DNA from: Rattus norvegicus
Taxonomy: Eukaryota; Chordata; Mammalia; Rodentia; Muridae
Reading direction: 5' to 3'
DNA length: 64,000 bases
Assembly (NCBI RefSeq): GCF_036323735.1
Contig: NW_026947411.1
Coordinates: forward strand, 1,033,178-1,097,177
The position numbers were made by a program, and so were the translations under genes. Below the pieces are notes generated by a model. It did no database searches and was not told the origin of the DNA. It was given only the letters and a program-made list of their open reading frames with translations. Position 1 is the stretch's first letter. The number at the start of each line of letters is the position of its first letter. Below are positions 22,511-33,173 of the stretch, piece after piece.

Positions 22511-23620
22511 AAATTCTATTGGAAGTTTTTAAAAGATTTCATGATTCTTTTAATTTAATTTCTGATTCTGCTTATGTAGTTAACGCTGTGCGCTCACTTA
22601 AAATTGCGGAGTCAATTCTTTTATAATTACAAAAATTGATTTGGGCCAGAAAAAATAAGTTTTTCATACAACATATTCGAGCTCATACTATTTTGTCTGG
22701 TCCCATGCCAGTAATAACGCCCTGGTGGATGCTAGTACTCATAGAGAATTTATTTTTCATACAGCTCCAGCTGCTCTCGTTAGAGAATTTCATCAAAAGT
22801 TTCATGTTCCTGCTTTTACTCTTCAACAAAAATTTAAAATCTCTAGAGCTACAGCTCCTGATGTGGTGTTACGTTGTCAGAATTGTGTTGAGTTTCAGCA
22901 CCCTCCTCAGGTGGGGATTAACCCTCGTGGTCTGATTCCACTAAAACTTTGACAGATGGATGTCACACACATATCTCAATTTGGAAATTTAAAATATGTT
23001 CATGTTTCTGTTGATACCTGTTCCAGCATTATACATGCCACCCTGATTACTGGTTAAAAGGCTCGTAATGTCATTAGTCATTGCTTAGAGGCATGGGCGG
23101 CCTGGGGAAAGCCAGATAGTCTCAAGACAGACAATGGACCTGCCTACACTGCAAAGTCTTTTCAGGCATTTTGCCAAACAATGCAGGTCAAACATACTAC
23201 AGGATTGCCATACGATCCCTAACGTCAAGGAATTGTGGAAAGAGCACATCGTACTTTAAAAGAGCTCTTACAAAAACAAAAAGGGGGAAATGCCTATGGT
23301 AGAACACCAATAGAACAGTTGTCTTTAGCTATTTTTACTCTATTTTTTTTTTAATTTTGGATGTGCATGGCCTCTCTGCTGCAGATCGCCATGCTGCTAC
23401 TAATCCTATGACTTATGCAGAATAAAGTGGAAGGATGTCTTCACTGGTGAATGGTGTGGCCCAGATCCCGTAATTTCAAGATCTAGGGGAGCTGTTTGTG
23501 TTTTTCCACAGAATCAAGATAATCCAATCTGGGTGCCTGAACGTTTGACTGGCAAACTGCCTCCTGCTCTATATGAACATGAGACTATGAACCCTACTAT
23601 TACTACTGGGAATGATAATC
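22511..23620 (+). pseudogene. ERV1 pol remnant: RNase H end and integrase
   Basis: The left part has the RNase H C-terminus (DSAYVVNAVRSLKI). Integrase follows. The zinc finger shows a His-x3-His (HQKFH, about 22786) and a Cys-x2-Cys (CQNC, about 22876), separated by the usual distance. The catalytic core starts after MDVTHISQFG. The second Asp is at 23130-23132 (TDNGPAY) and the Glu at 23238-23240 (IVERAHRTLK), exactly 35 residues apart, as in the D,D-35-E motif. Stop codons interrupt the frame at the YDP/RQG position (about 23220) and elsewhere, and a T run near 23342 shifts the frame. The RT part of pol is missing upstream. Confidence 0.85.
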
Positions 23621-25310
23621 CAGGTTGATTCACTCATGCTGTGGGCTATTGCCAGATCCTGGCCAGTACTTATGCCAGTTCATAGCAATTCTACTGTGTT
23701 GCCAACATTTTTCTCCACATCCTGTTTGCATGATGTTCCTTGTATAGTGCCTAATGGAGAATTGCCCCAACAGTATACTGCCACTAATCTTTCTTTGTTA
23801 CATACATTTAACTCTTAAAATTTCCTCCCAGCCTTATATATGGCTATGAAGGACAATATTGGCTTATTGGTTAGATCCTGTGAGTGACAGTGCTATGGGC
23901 ACTGGACCCATCCTGGCTGTTTTGAGTCAAATTATACAAGGAGCCTCTTCAGCAGTGGAGACACGTCAATCATTAATTCTGCTAAGTTGAACATTACAAC
24001 CTTGATTATGATGCATAATTGTAGTTTTCCATCACCCCCGGGGCAAAGTATTCACACACTGGATGACTACCTGTTGTAGAGTCCTACCTACTTGCCCCCC
24101 TTATCAAGCCTTTCCACCTAAATTTACCCCATGTCAGAGTTCATTCCATAGATCAAAACAGTTCCTACTGGGATTTGAATTTTCCCCTCCTCTTGGCAAT
24201 GTTCAGTACGATTGAGAAAGACATAAACCTGGCAAGCATAATTTTTGGCCCTGATATCAATGGGTATTATCAAATGAGCAGGGAGCATACACATCTTTAA
24301 TTCCTTTTGCTTGATTATTAGGTGAAGATTTTGCATTGTATACTATTTCAGCCACTAGACCAGTAACAAAACAAGTTTAGTAAATGTAAAGATTAATGGC
24401 CTTTTAGCGAATGATACTACCATTGGTGCTTCAGTATGTGTGAGACCACCTTTCTTTTTTCTGATAAGCTTTAATATAAACGATAATGCTTTAAATTGTA
24501 TAACTCTAATGTAGTCTGTTATTTAGCTGAATGCTGGGATGGCACCAATGATACCACAGTGATGGTCAATATTCCTTCTTTTGTGCCTATCCCTCTAGAA
24601 ACAAATCCAGATAATTTTCCCATACTTTATTTACTAAGAACCTAAAGAAATTTTGGTATTATGGCAGCTATAATGTCAGTCATTGTGCTATCAGCCACTA
24701 CAGCAACAACAGCTGCGATTGCTATGACTAATAAGGTACAGACTGCTGAGACTATCAATCAGACTGTGGAAAGAACTGCAGTGGCATTGGAGATACAAGA
24801 AGAATTTAATGCCCACTTGGCATCTGGCTTTCTATTAGTTAACCAATGGTTGGATTTGATTCAAGAACAAATTGAGGCATTATATCATATGACACAGCTG
24901 TCCTTTGTTTCCTCCCTTAGAGGATTAAGTATTACTCCTTTGCAAGCTAACCTTTCTCAGTATTCTCAACAGAGCAAAGAAATCACAAATTATCTTAAAG
25001 GAAACTGGTCCATGAAAGTGGAACAATTATCGAGACAATTGCTGATGCAGATTGATGTCCTTAACAACACTAGAATGGAACCCATCACGTTTGGGGATTT
25101 CACCTCGTGAATTACCAATGCTTTCTCCTTTTTCAAAGATTGGGCTGGCATGTTTCCCTCGGGAGCCATTGTCCTCTTGGGATGAGGAGCATGTCTATGG
25201 ATTTATTGCCGTTTACCATGAGAGCATGCCAGACACAAAGTGATTGTTTTCCTAGGGTATGGCTTCCATTGAAAACGGTGCTTCTCCCAGTGTATGGCTG
25301 GCCTATTTGA
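23621..25310 (+). pseudogene. ERV1 env remnant (surface and transmembrane subunits)
   Basis: The surface-subunit part (23621-24600) is scattered over frames with many stops. One piece, SCLHDVPCIVPNGELP, is repeated in ERV2. The transmembrane part has an open stretch at 24661-25110 (149 codons). It starts with an alanine-rich hydrophobic segment like a fusion peptide, followed by a long heptad-repeat region (ALEIQEEFNAHLASGFLL, LIQEQIEALYHM). After a stop at 25108, a tryptophan-rich membrane anchor (DWAGMF...) and a short tail remain to about 25310. The layout fits a betaretroviral Env. Breaks make it non-functional as read. Confidence 0.75.
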
Positions 25311-25781
25311 AAAATTAAGAGTTCGCCCTAGATCGTATTTTGTCTCTGTCATGTGAAGTCATTGTATCCAGAAACAGGCAACATTCCTTGGGCTCGGACC
25401 AACCTAAGACAGGAGCCCGGTGGTGATAGGGTAATTCCAGTAAAGGGTAAGGCTTAGTTTTGTAGAGGAACGACCTAAGACAGGAGCAATGACATATATT
25501 TACATGACACCGGGATCTAGACCAGTCATAGACAGATGTGGCCACACCCCATTTGAACATTTGCGCTGGTCTAATGCCCCTCTGCCCAGTTTCTCCCCTA
25601 AAATTTAACACACACGTATAGCCCAGAACAGTGTGCTGTACATAAGTCATCTCTAGCCATTGGGGTGAAGTCCTAACTGCAAAAGTGGTTTGCCATGGCT
25701 GAGCTGGGCACTCTGATAGGCATGTCTGATCTCTCCCAGACCACTACCTCCACCTAATGGATTCATTTTTAAATAAAACAT
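25311..25781 (+). other. ERV1 untranslated stretch between env and the 3' LTR
   Basis: No coding sequence recognised. Part of it is related in reverse orientation to ERV2 sequence at 27040-27250, for example CCTAAGACAGGAGC against CTCCTGTCTTAGG. Confidence 0.6.
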
Positions 25782-25793
25782 AAAAGAGGGAGA
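25782..25793 (+). promoter_or_regulatory. ERV1 polypurine tract
   Basis: AAAAGAGGGAGA directly precedes the TGTTGG start of the 3' LTR, the expected place for the plus-strand primer. Confidence 0.85.
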
Positions 25794-26100
25794 TGTTGGA
25801 AGCAACTAAAGATGGCACTGACATCTAGTGGTCATTTGTGGTATACAACCATTAAGCCATGTCTTTAGCTTTCTTCTGGCATTTTACAAGGCCAAAGATG
25901 ATAAGCATGTTAATAAGATATGTCCACGCCACCAATCCCCAGAGGACAAGTTTAGAGTCACTGTCTGTATTGTACTTAAGGCAAGTGCCTTTGTTCTCCG
26001 GGGTCCTCGGAATCAACAATGAGTTGTTCCTGCAATAAAGGCTGTTAAAGAAGAATCCAAGGGTGTCGCCTCTTCCTTGCTGGTAGAGACGGGCACTTCA
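25794..26100 (+). repeat. ERV1 3' LTR
   Basis: Begins TGTTGGAAGC and ends GGGCACTTCA, aligned with the 5' LTR. The poly(A) signal AATAAA is near 26033. Confidence 0.93.
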
Positions 26101-26565
26101 ATTTGGGACTATTGTGAAGTTTGTAATGTCATTATTTTCTATCTCAACCTGTATATCCATTGAGGAGAGAAAGGCTACTGGTATGCATGAGTTAATTTTA
26201 TACCCTGACACTTTGCTGAAGTTATTTATCAGGTTAAGCACTTCTCTGGTGGAACTTTTGGGGTCACTTAATTATGCTATCATATCATCTGCAAATAGTG
26301 ATATTTTGATATCTTCCCTTCCAATTTGTATCCCTTTGACCTCCTTTTGTTGTCTGGTTTCTCTGGCTATGATATGGGATCCTGTTTTGAATTAGTAGGG
26401 AGAGAGTTGGGCAGCCTTGTCTAGTCCCTGATTTTAGTGAGATTGCTTCAAGTTACTCTCCATTTAGTTTGTTATCTAGAGGTTTGCTGTATGTTTCTTT
26501 CACTATGTTTAGAAATGGGTCTTCAATTCCTGATCTTTCTAAGACTTTTATACTGAAGTATAACA
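26101..26565 (-). mobile_element. Minus-strand L1, part 2 (between ERV1 and ERV2)
   Basis: L1 ORF2 text in antisense. The first 104 bases or so (26103-26208) repeat the L1 text that ends at ERV1's left edge (19518-19621), with several differences. The rest continues the ORF2 reading toward the reverse transcriptase domain, up to the ERV2 LTR. Confidence 0.88.
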
Positions 26566-27011
26566 TTAACCTCGGCCGGCAAGGAATACACAACATGGTC
26601 AGATTCTTCTCAACAGACTTTATTGCAGGACCATCTCTTTGCTGATACAGGGACCTCGAGCAGCAAAAGCTCTCGCCTTATATACACAACAGGCTGTGCC
26701 TATGCTAATTGTCCTTCAGGGATTGGTGCAGCACGAATCACCCCACTATCACTCCTGCTAATTTTCCTTCATGGATTGGTGGAGCATGAGTCCCTCATTA
26801 CCACATAACTGTCCCATACAACTGATGCCAGGTTCAAATTCCGCGCATGTGCAGTACGCAGTACCAATGTTCACCACAGGAGGGCTCCGGATCACCTCAT
26901 TATCCTAAGGCTGCACTGGCAAGAGGACAAGCTTGTGCATCTGCGATAAGTCTTTACTACCACATGGGACTGGATTTCGGCACCATCTTTCTTTTACCAT
27001 GCTGCTCACCA
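26566..27011 (-). repeat. ERV2 3' LTR
   Basis: On the minus strand it starts TGGTGAGCAGC next to the polypurine tract. The poly(A) signal (TTTATT on the plus strand) is at 26619-26624. The low-coordinate end is uncertain by a few bases. Confidence 0.88.
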
Positions 27012-27027
27012 CTTCTCCCCCTTTTTT
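27012..27027 (-). promoter_or_regulatory. ERV2 polypurine tract
   Basis: On the minus strand, AAAAAAGGGGGAGAAG lies immediately upstream of the 3' LTR. Confidence 0.85.
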
Positions 27028-27249
27028 GTTTAATAAAGTGACTGGTCTAGATCTGGATGTCACGCCAATCTTTTTATTGCTCCTGTCTTAGGTCTCTCCT
27101 GATGATCACTCAGCCATACTCATCGTTGTGTAACCATACCACCACCGGACCTCGTGTCTTAGGTTGGTCCGAACTCGAGGAATGTTGACCATCGCTGGAT
27201 ACAAGGATGGACAGTGACAAAAATAATCTAGGGCGAACTCTTAATCTTT

Positions 27250-28160
27250 TAAAGAGGCCAGCCCTATGTTGGGAGAAGCACCATTTTCAAAGACGAACAT
27301 AGCCTGGGAAACAACCGCTTTGTTTCTTGAATGTTGTCTTTTTAAATGGCCAATAAGCCAGAGACATACTCCCCATCGAAGGAGGAAAATAGCTCCCCAG
27401 GCAAACATGCCAGTCCACGCTTAAAAAAGGGAGAAAGCATTGATAATCCATGAGGTAAAATCTTCATCTGTGATAGGGTCCAACCTAGCGCTGTTAAGGC
27501 AGCAATCTACATCAGCAATTGTCTTGATAGTTGCTCTGCTTTCATGGAATAGTTCCCTTTCATATAATTCAAGATTGCTTTGCTCTGTTGAGAAGGCTGA
27601 GAAAAGTTAGCTTGCAAAGGAGTAATGCATAAACCTCTAAGGGAGGAAACACAAGACAGCTGTGTCATATGACACAGTGCTTCAATTTGTTCTTGAACTA
27701 AATCTATCCTTTGAATAGCTAATAGGAGGCCAGATGCCAAATGGGTACATTGCTCACATTAGAGCTTATATTATATTGAATGTTGAAATGTGGCTCTACA
27801 CACCATACACAGGGCAGGGTACTATGTTCTTAACAGTAAAACATAAGGTATGCAACACAGAGAAGTTAGTGGCGGCATACCGTTGGGGCATTTCTCCATT
27901 TGGCACTATACAGGGAACATCACGCAAACAGGAGGTAGAGAAAAAGGTTGGCAAAACAATTGAATTGCTATGAACTGGCATGTGTACTGTCCAGGATCTG
28001 GCAATAGTCCCACAAGGTGAGTAAAACAACCTGGATTACCATTCCCAGTTATAGTAGGGCTCATAGTTTCATCTTCAGGAAGAGAAGAAGGCAATCTTCG
28101 AATCAAGTATTCAGATACCCAAATTGGATTTCCTTGATTCTGTGGAAAGACAAAACAGCA
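27250..28160 (-). pseudogene. ERV2 env remnant with internal deletion
   Basis: From high to low: a pol-env junction piece with a CAGAATCAAGGAAATCCAAT-like stretch also found in ERV1, then a surface-subunit piece with SCLRDVPCIVPNGEMP (27796-28029). After a jump comes the transmembrane heptad region (27507-27740, with LVQEQIEALCHMTQLS), and then a membrane anchor with WTGMF (about 27400). Relative to ERV1, about 1 kb between the surface piece and the heptad region is missing near 27741-27796. Stops lie between the pieces, so no Env is encoded. Confidence 0.78.
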
Positions 28161-28282
28161 TCCCTAGATCTCGAAATCACCTGTTTTGGAGCAATCTGTA
28201 TATATATTTAACACTCCAGACAAAGGCTATGATGCAGTGACCTTTGGAAAAATCACTGGATGTTCAATGAAAAATTTGTAGT

Positions 28283-28368
28283 GGGGTTGGGGATTTAGCT
28301 CAGCGGTAGAGCTCTTGCCTAGCAAGTGCAAGGCCCTGAGTTCGGTCCCAAACTCAAAAAAAAAAAAA
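28283..28368 (+). mobile_element. ID SINE inside ERV2
   Basis: ID body GGGGTTGGGGATTTAGCTCA with A tail to 28368. It lies on the plus strand, opposite to ERV2, and so is a later insertion. A short AT-rich flanking repeat is possible but imperfect. Confidence 0.94.
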
Positions 28369-28544
28369 TTATAGCCAAGGATCGTTAGGATAATGATATT
28401 TTCAAACTCTCTTTCCTTCAAAACTACAGAATAATATGGCCCAATCTTCTATCAAGGCAAACATTGTTTCTATCTGAGCAGTTGTAAATGCTATAATAAT
28501 TCTCTTGGGTAAAATACCAAAATGCTGAATACAAGATTTAACGC

Positions 28545-28838
28545 CTAACATAGCAAGCTGTGCAACAGCAGAAGCGTAATATTAAAGGGTCGTATTAGGA
28601 GAAATATGGGGATAAATCCAAAATTATATTGAGGGTTATATGGAGGTGCTTTTGGTATAAGCGCTTTCTTGCCTAATTGTCTGCCTCGTTGCCATGTGGC
28701 AGTAGCATGCAGCCAGTCTGGATCATATCTCTCCCCCTTACACTGAGCAGCCTCTTCCTCGAGATCAGTCTCATCATCCCCAAATCCAGTCTCCAAAACA
28801 CCGAGTATATCCTTCATACTACAAGGTTTGACTGCCAA
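28545..28838 (-). pseudogene. ERV2 gag fragment
   Basis: An open minus-strand stretch of 97 codons carries FGDDETDLEEEAAQ, the acidic LEEEAA motif seen after the matrix domain in betaretroviral Gag. Farther on is a proline- and tyrosine-rich KAPPYNPQYN, which resembles a PPxY-like late-domain region. It then runs into hydrophobic text and a stop, so capsid is missing. The call depends on these two motifs and on proviral context. Confidence 0.62.
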
Positions 28839-28879
28839 TTCCTACATATGAACACATGATGGTGCGGTCTCCAATACTG

Positions 28880-29650
28880 CAACAAAGAGACTTTGCCTTA
28901 AAATCTTTTAGAAGCCTGGTTTCTAGGATAAGATTTCCATAAAAATATCATCCCAATTTAGACCTGTTTCCCTAGATTGCCTCATGCCACGTGTTGTCTA
29001 TGATGACTCCTTCCAAATTTACCAGTTTGATGTCAACTTTCTGTTAACAATGTTACATTTTTTTAACACATCCAAAAACTTAAAAGTCAATAGTCCATAC
29101 CCAAGGCTTGTAGAGAATATTTATACATTTAAAACCAAACAGAAACAAAATTGAAGTGGCTACACATACCTTTAATATTTAAATCAGTCACCATTTTTAC
29201 TTTTTCTAGCAGTAATTTTAAGAGAAACACCTTGTCACCTGTTGCGTCTAATAATCACAAAGATTTTCTAAGAGAAACAGCCATCAGTTTTATTACCTTA
29301 GAAGCTGTGAAGCTCCTGGTTTCTTTAGGATCGACTAGTATAAACATTTAGCCAGCCCCTGGGGAGCTTTCCCAGCTGACTTAGGCTTCTAGCTACTGAT
29401 GCAGGCTCCAAAAGCCAATTGAAATTTTATTTATTGGTTCCTTCCTTGAAAGGAGTTAAAGCTACATCAATGGGTGAATCAACCAGCATTTAAATTTTTA
29501 ACCTTTTCTTTTAAACATGAAACACAAAACATTCAAGCAACAAGAAGCAAAACCCAGATATAAATTGACATACATGGACAGCTTGGTGCACCAAGGACAG
29601 ACAATAGACACAGAGGAAAAGAACTAGATGGTGTTCCACCAAAGGGACCC
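28880..29650 (-). other. ERV2 non-coding internal block shared with ERV1
   Basis: Reverse-complement match to ERV1 21600-22510, in the same order within the element. No open frame has retroviral motifs. In ERV2 it is followed by gag, whereas in ERV1 it is followed by RNase H/integrase. Confidence 0.75.
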
Positions 29651-29899
29651 AGATTCCAATAGGAATTTTTCCACTCACAACCCAATTACATTAACTCCAT
29701 CAAGCTGTACATGGTGGTTGAGATGTCCTGGGGTAGGAGGTAGAAAAAATGAAATGATTGCTGTAGCTGATGTGTCCTGACTGGTCCCAGCTGAAAGTTC
29801 TTGAGACCAGGATTCCAAGTAGGCACACTCTGTACAATTCTGAAGACAAAAGTTTAGAATCGAGATATCTTTTTGTTTTATTCTCCTGAATAAATTTTT

Positions 29900-30263
29900 C
29901 AGACGTTCGACCTCTATCAAATCTGATCAGTATGACTCTGTGAGGTTTCCAGAGCCTAATCACACCTTTTAAAAACACAAAGAAAAAGTCTTTCTCCCAT
30001 AATACTGTGTTCCTTAGTCTGAAACCAGAAAACCTTGAATCTTTTCCTCTTTCCCAGAGTAATAATATAACCTTAAAACTCAGAATCACACCCATCACAA
30101 TATCCACTTGTTCCTGGAGCAAATCAACCCTTTGAAACAGCAGCAAAATTCCCGTTTTCAACTGACTATTAATATTACCCTGAACGTCTAAAGCTTCTGC
30201 AACACCTGCGGATAGATTACTTACAGCTGCGGATAAATTACTTACAGCTGCCACAGTCCACAA
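29900..30263 (-). pseudogene. Env-like coiled-coil fragment near the 5' end of ERV2
   Basis: The start of a 187-codon minus-strand frame has tandem VSNLSA units, then DVQGNINSQLKTGILLLFQR and VDLLQEQVDIV. This is a heptad pattern much like the transmembrane subunits of ERVK Env proteins and related to the heptad region of ERV1. After about residue 60 the frame loses resemblance to Env. Its position, between leader and gag relics, is abnormal. It suggests recombination or a nested insertion in the progenitor. Confidence 0.5.
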
Positions 30264-30270
30264 ACATTTC

Positions 30271-30385
30271 TGCCTCTATACCAAGACTTTCGTCTTCACA
30301 AAGTTTTCGACCTCTATACCAAGGCTTTCATCTTCAGAAACCTTTCGGCCTCTATACCAAGGCTTTCATCTTCTTTATTTTCTTT
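30271..30385. repeat. About 38-base tandem repeat in the ERV2 leader, three copies
   Basis: The phrase CCTCTATACCAAGGCTTTCA recurs at a spacing of about 38 bases (first copy with two changes). ERV1 has a single related copy near 20140-20165 on the other strand (GATGAAAGCCTTGGTTTAGA). A T-rich run follows at 30385-30405. Confidence 0.85.
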
Positions 30386-30514
30386 TTTCTTTTTTTTTTT
30401 TTTTCCAGAGAAACGTATCATCTCTTATCCGGGAATTTACCAATGTTGCCATCCTGAAACTGAAGAGTTCTGAATCCACAAGAATGTCCGCAGGTGCCCG
30501 CATGGGCCACCAGT

Positions 30515-30960
30515 TGCCACGGCCACATCAGACCGCAAGGAATACGCAACACAGTCGGATTCTCACAACAGCCTTTATTGCAGGACCACCTCTTTGGTGA
30601 TATGGGGACCTCGAGCAGCAAGAGTGCTGGCTTTATAAACAGAACAGGCTGTGGCTATGCAAATTGTCCTTCAGAGATTGGTGGAGCACCAATCACCCCA
30701 CTATCACCCTTGCTACTTGTCCTTCAGGGATTGGCGGAGCATGAATCCCTCATTAGCTTATTACCATCCCGTCGAACTGACAACAGGTGCAAAACCTGTG
30801 TAAGCGCAGTACTGTTATTAGCCACAGGGGGGCGCCAGATCACCTCATTATTCTACAGCCACCCTGTCAAGGGGACAAGCCTGCGCATGTGCGTTAAGTC
30901 ATTTACTACAAGGCAGGACTGGATGTCATTGCCATCTTTGTTTTTCGCGCTGCTCCCTAC
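30515..30960 (-). repeat. ERV2 5' LTR
   Basis: On the minus strand it starts at GTAGGGAGCAGCGCG and ends in CGTGGCA. A TATA-like TTTATAAA lies at 30632-30639. The poly(A) signal is at 30574-30579, about 55 bases downstream of it. CCAAT-type motifs are visible at 30688-30700. The primer-binding-site candidate TGGTGGCCC lies two bases beyond the end. Confidence 0.9.
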
Positions 30961-33104
30961 TCTGTTGAATTTTGTCAAATGCTTTCTCAGCATCTAATGA
31001 AAAGACCATGTGTCCTTATCTTTGAGTTTGTTTACACGTTGGATAACATTGATGGTTTTTTGTATATTAAAACATCCCTGCATCCCTGATCATGATGGAT
31101 GATTGTTTATTAGATTCGGTTTGCAAGAATTTTATTGAGTATTTTTGAGTCAATATTTATAAAGGAAATTGGTCTGAAGTTCTCTTTCTTTGTTGGGTCT
31201 TTGTGAAGTGTAGGTAAAAGAGTAATTTGGCTTCATAGAAGCAATTTGGCAGTACTCCGTTTCAGCTAGTTTTGTGTACTAGTTTGCACAGTACTTGCAT
31301 GAAGTCTTCTATGAAGGTTTAATAAAATTCTGCCCTGAACACATGCGGAACAGGGTTTTGTTTGGGAGACCTTTAATAACTGCTTCTATTTCTTTAGGAT
31401 TTATGGAGTGTTGAGATAGTTTATTTGACCCCGATTTAACGTGGCTACCTGGTATCTGTCTAGAAAATTGTCCATTTCCTCCATATTTTCCAGTTTTCTT
31501 GTATATAGACTTTTATATTGGAATCTCCTGATTTTTGGAATTTCTTCAGATTCTGTTGTTATGTATCCCTTTTCATTCCTGATTTTCTTAATTTGGATAC
31601 TGTCTCTGTGAGCTCTGGTTAGTCTGCTAAGGGTTTATATATCTTGTTGTTTTTCTCAAAGAAACAGCTTCTGTTGTTGTTGATTCTTTGTAAACTCCTT
31701 TTTGTTTCTACTTGGTTCATTTCAGCTCTGAGTTTGATTATTTCCTACCTTCTACACCTCTTGGGTTCACTTATTTCTTTTTCTTCTAGAGATTTTACGT
31801 GTGCTGTCACGCTGCTGATATATGCTCTCTCCTGTTTCTTTTCCCAAGCATTCAGACCTATAAGTTATTCTCTTAGTACTGCTTTCATTGTGTCACATAT
31901 GTTTGGGAATGTTGTACCTTCATTTTCATTAAGTTCTAAGGTGTCTTTAATTTCTTTCTTTATTTCTTCCTTGACCAAGTTGTCATAAAGTAGAGCATTG
32001 TTCAACTTCCATGTATACGTGAGCTTTCTGTCATTACTATTAGTATTGAAGACCAGTCTTTGTGTGTGGTGGTCTGATATAATGCATGGGATTATATCTA
32101 TCTTCCTGCATATGTTGAGGCCTGTTTAGTGACTGATTGTATGGTTAATTTTGGAGAAGGTTCCTGGAGGTTCTGAAAATAATGTATATCATTTTATTTT
32201 TAGGATGGAATGTTCTATAAATATCTGTTAAATAAATCTGGTTCATAAATTCATTTAGTTTCTCTACATCTCTTTCAAATTCCTATTTCCATGATCTCTC
32301 CAGTGATGAGGGTGGGGTGTTGAAATCTCCTACTATTATCTATCATGTGAAGTGCAATGTATGCTTTGTAATTTAGTAAGGTTTCTTTTATGAATGCAGG
32401 TGCCCTTTCATTTGGAGTATAGATATATATGATTGAGAGTTCATCTTGGTGGATTTTTCCTTTGATGACTATGAAGTCATCATCCTTCTTATCCTCCTTA
32501 GAAAGCCATGTCCATCCTTACTTTTTTAAAGACTTTTGTTTGAAGTTCAATTTTATTTGACATTATAATCCAACTTCAGCTTGCTTCTTCAGGCAATTTT
32601 CTTGGAAATTTGTTTTCCAGCCATGTACTCTTAGGTAGTATTCGTCTTTGTCTCTGAGGTGTGTTTACTGCCTACAGCAAAATGCTCGATACTCTTTATG
32701 TATCCCTTCTGTGAGTCGGTGACTTTTCATTGGGGAATTCAGTTCATTGATGTTGAGAGTTATTTATTTTTCTAGTTAGAGGTAGAATTATGTTTGATTA
32801 CCTCTTTTCATTTCATTGCAAGGAAATTATATTCTTGTTTTCGGTATGATGTATTTTCTCTCCTTGTGTTGGTGTTTTCCATTTATTATCTTTTGTAGAC
32901 CTGGATTTGCTGAAAGTGATTTCATAAATTTGTTTTTTTCATGGAATATCTTGGTTTCTTTGTCTCTATTACTTGAAAGTTTTACTGGATACAGTAACCA
33001 GGTCTGGGAATTGTGCTCTCTTAGGGTCTATTTGACATCTGTCCAGGGTATTCTCAGTTTCATAGTCTCTGGTGAGAAGTCTGGTGTAATTCTTATAGAT
33101 CTGA

Positions 33105-33173
<69 letters not shown>

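Larger units (their letters stand above)
19622..26100 (+). mobile_element. ERV1: defective betaretrovirus-like (ERVK) provirus
   Basis: This is a plus-strand provirus with two LTRs of about 300 bases, a primer-binding-site-like stretch after the 5' LTR and a polypurine tract before the 3' LTR. Between them lie a decayed gag start, a long non-coding block, the end of RNase H with integrase, and a decayed env. Most of gag, protease and reverse transcriptase are absent, so it could not have been autonomous. The LTRs differ at about thirty positions by eye plus an indel of about ten bases, which indicates an old insertion. The flanks do not show the expected 6-base target duplication (CCCTGA on the left, ATTTGG on the right). 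About 104 bases of the host L1 occur on both sides instead. Confidence 0.93.
26566..30960 (-). mobile_element. ERV2: defective ERVK-like provirus, minus strand
   Basis: Two LTRs of about 446 bases enclose a rearranged interior. In transcription order (high to low): 5' LTR, leader with short tandem repeats, a transmembrane-Env-like fragment, the non-coding block shared with ERV1, a gag fragment, an ID insertion, env pieces related to ERV1, polypurine tract, 3' LTR. Protease, reverse transcriptase and most of integrase are absent. An env-like piece upstream of gag is not a normal order. Copy B has an uninterrupted L1 at this position (about 62425-62450). Confidence 0.9.

Noticed and set aside
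30494..30997. 167-codon plus-strand frame
   Set aside because: Antisense reading of the ERV2 5' LTR and flank; no motif.
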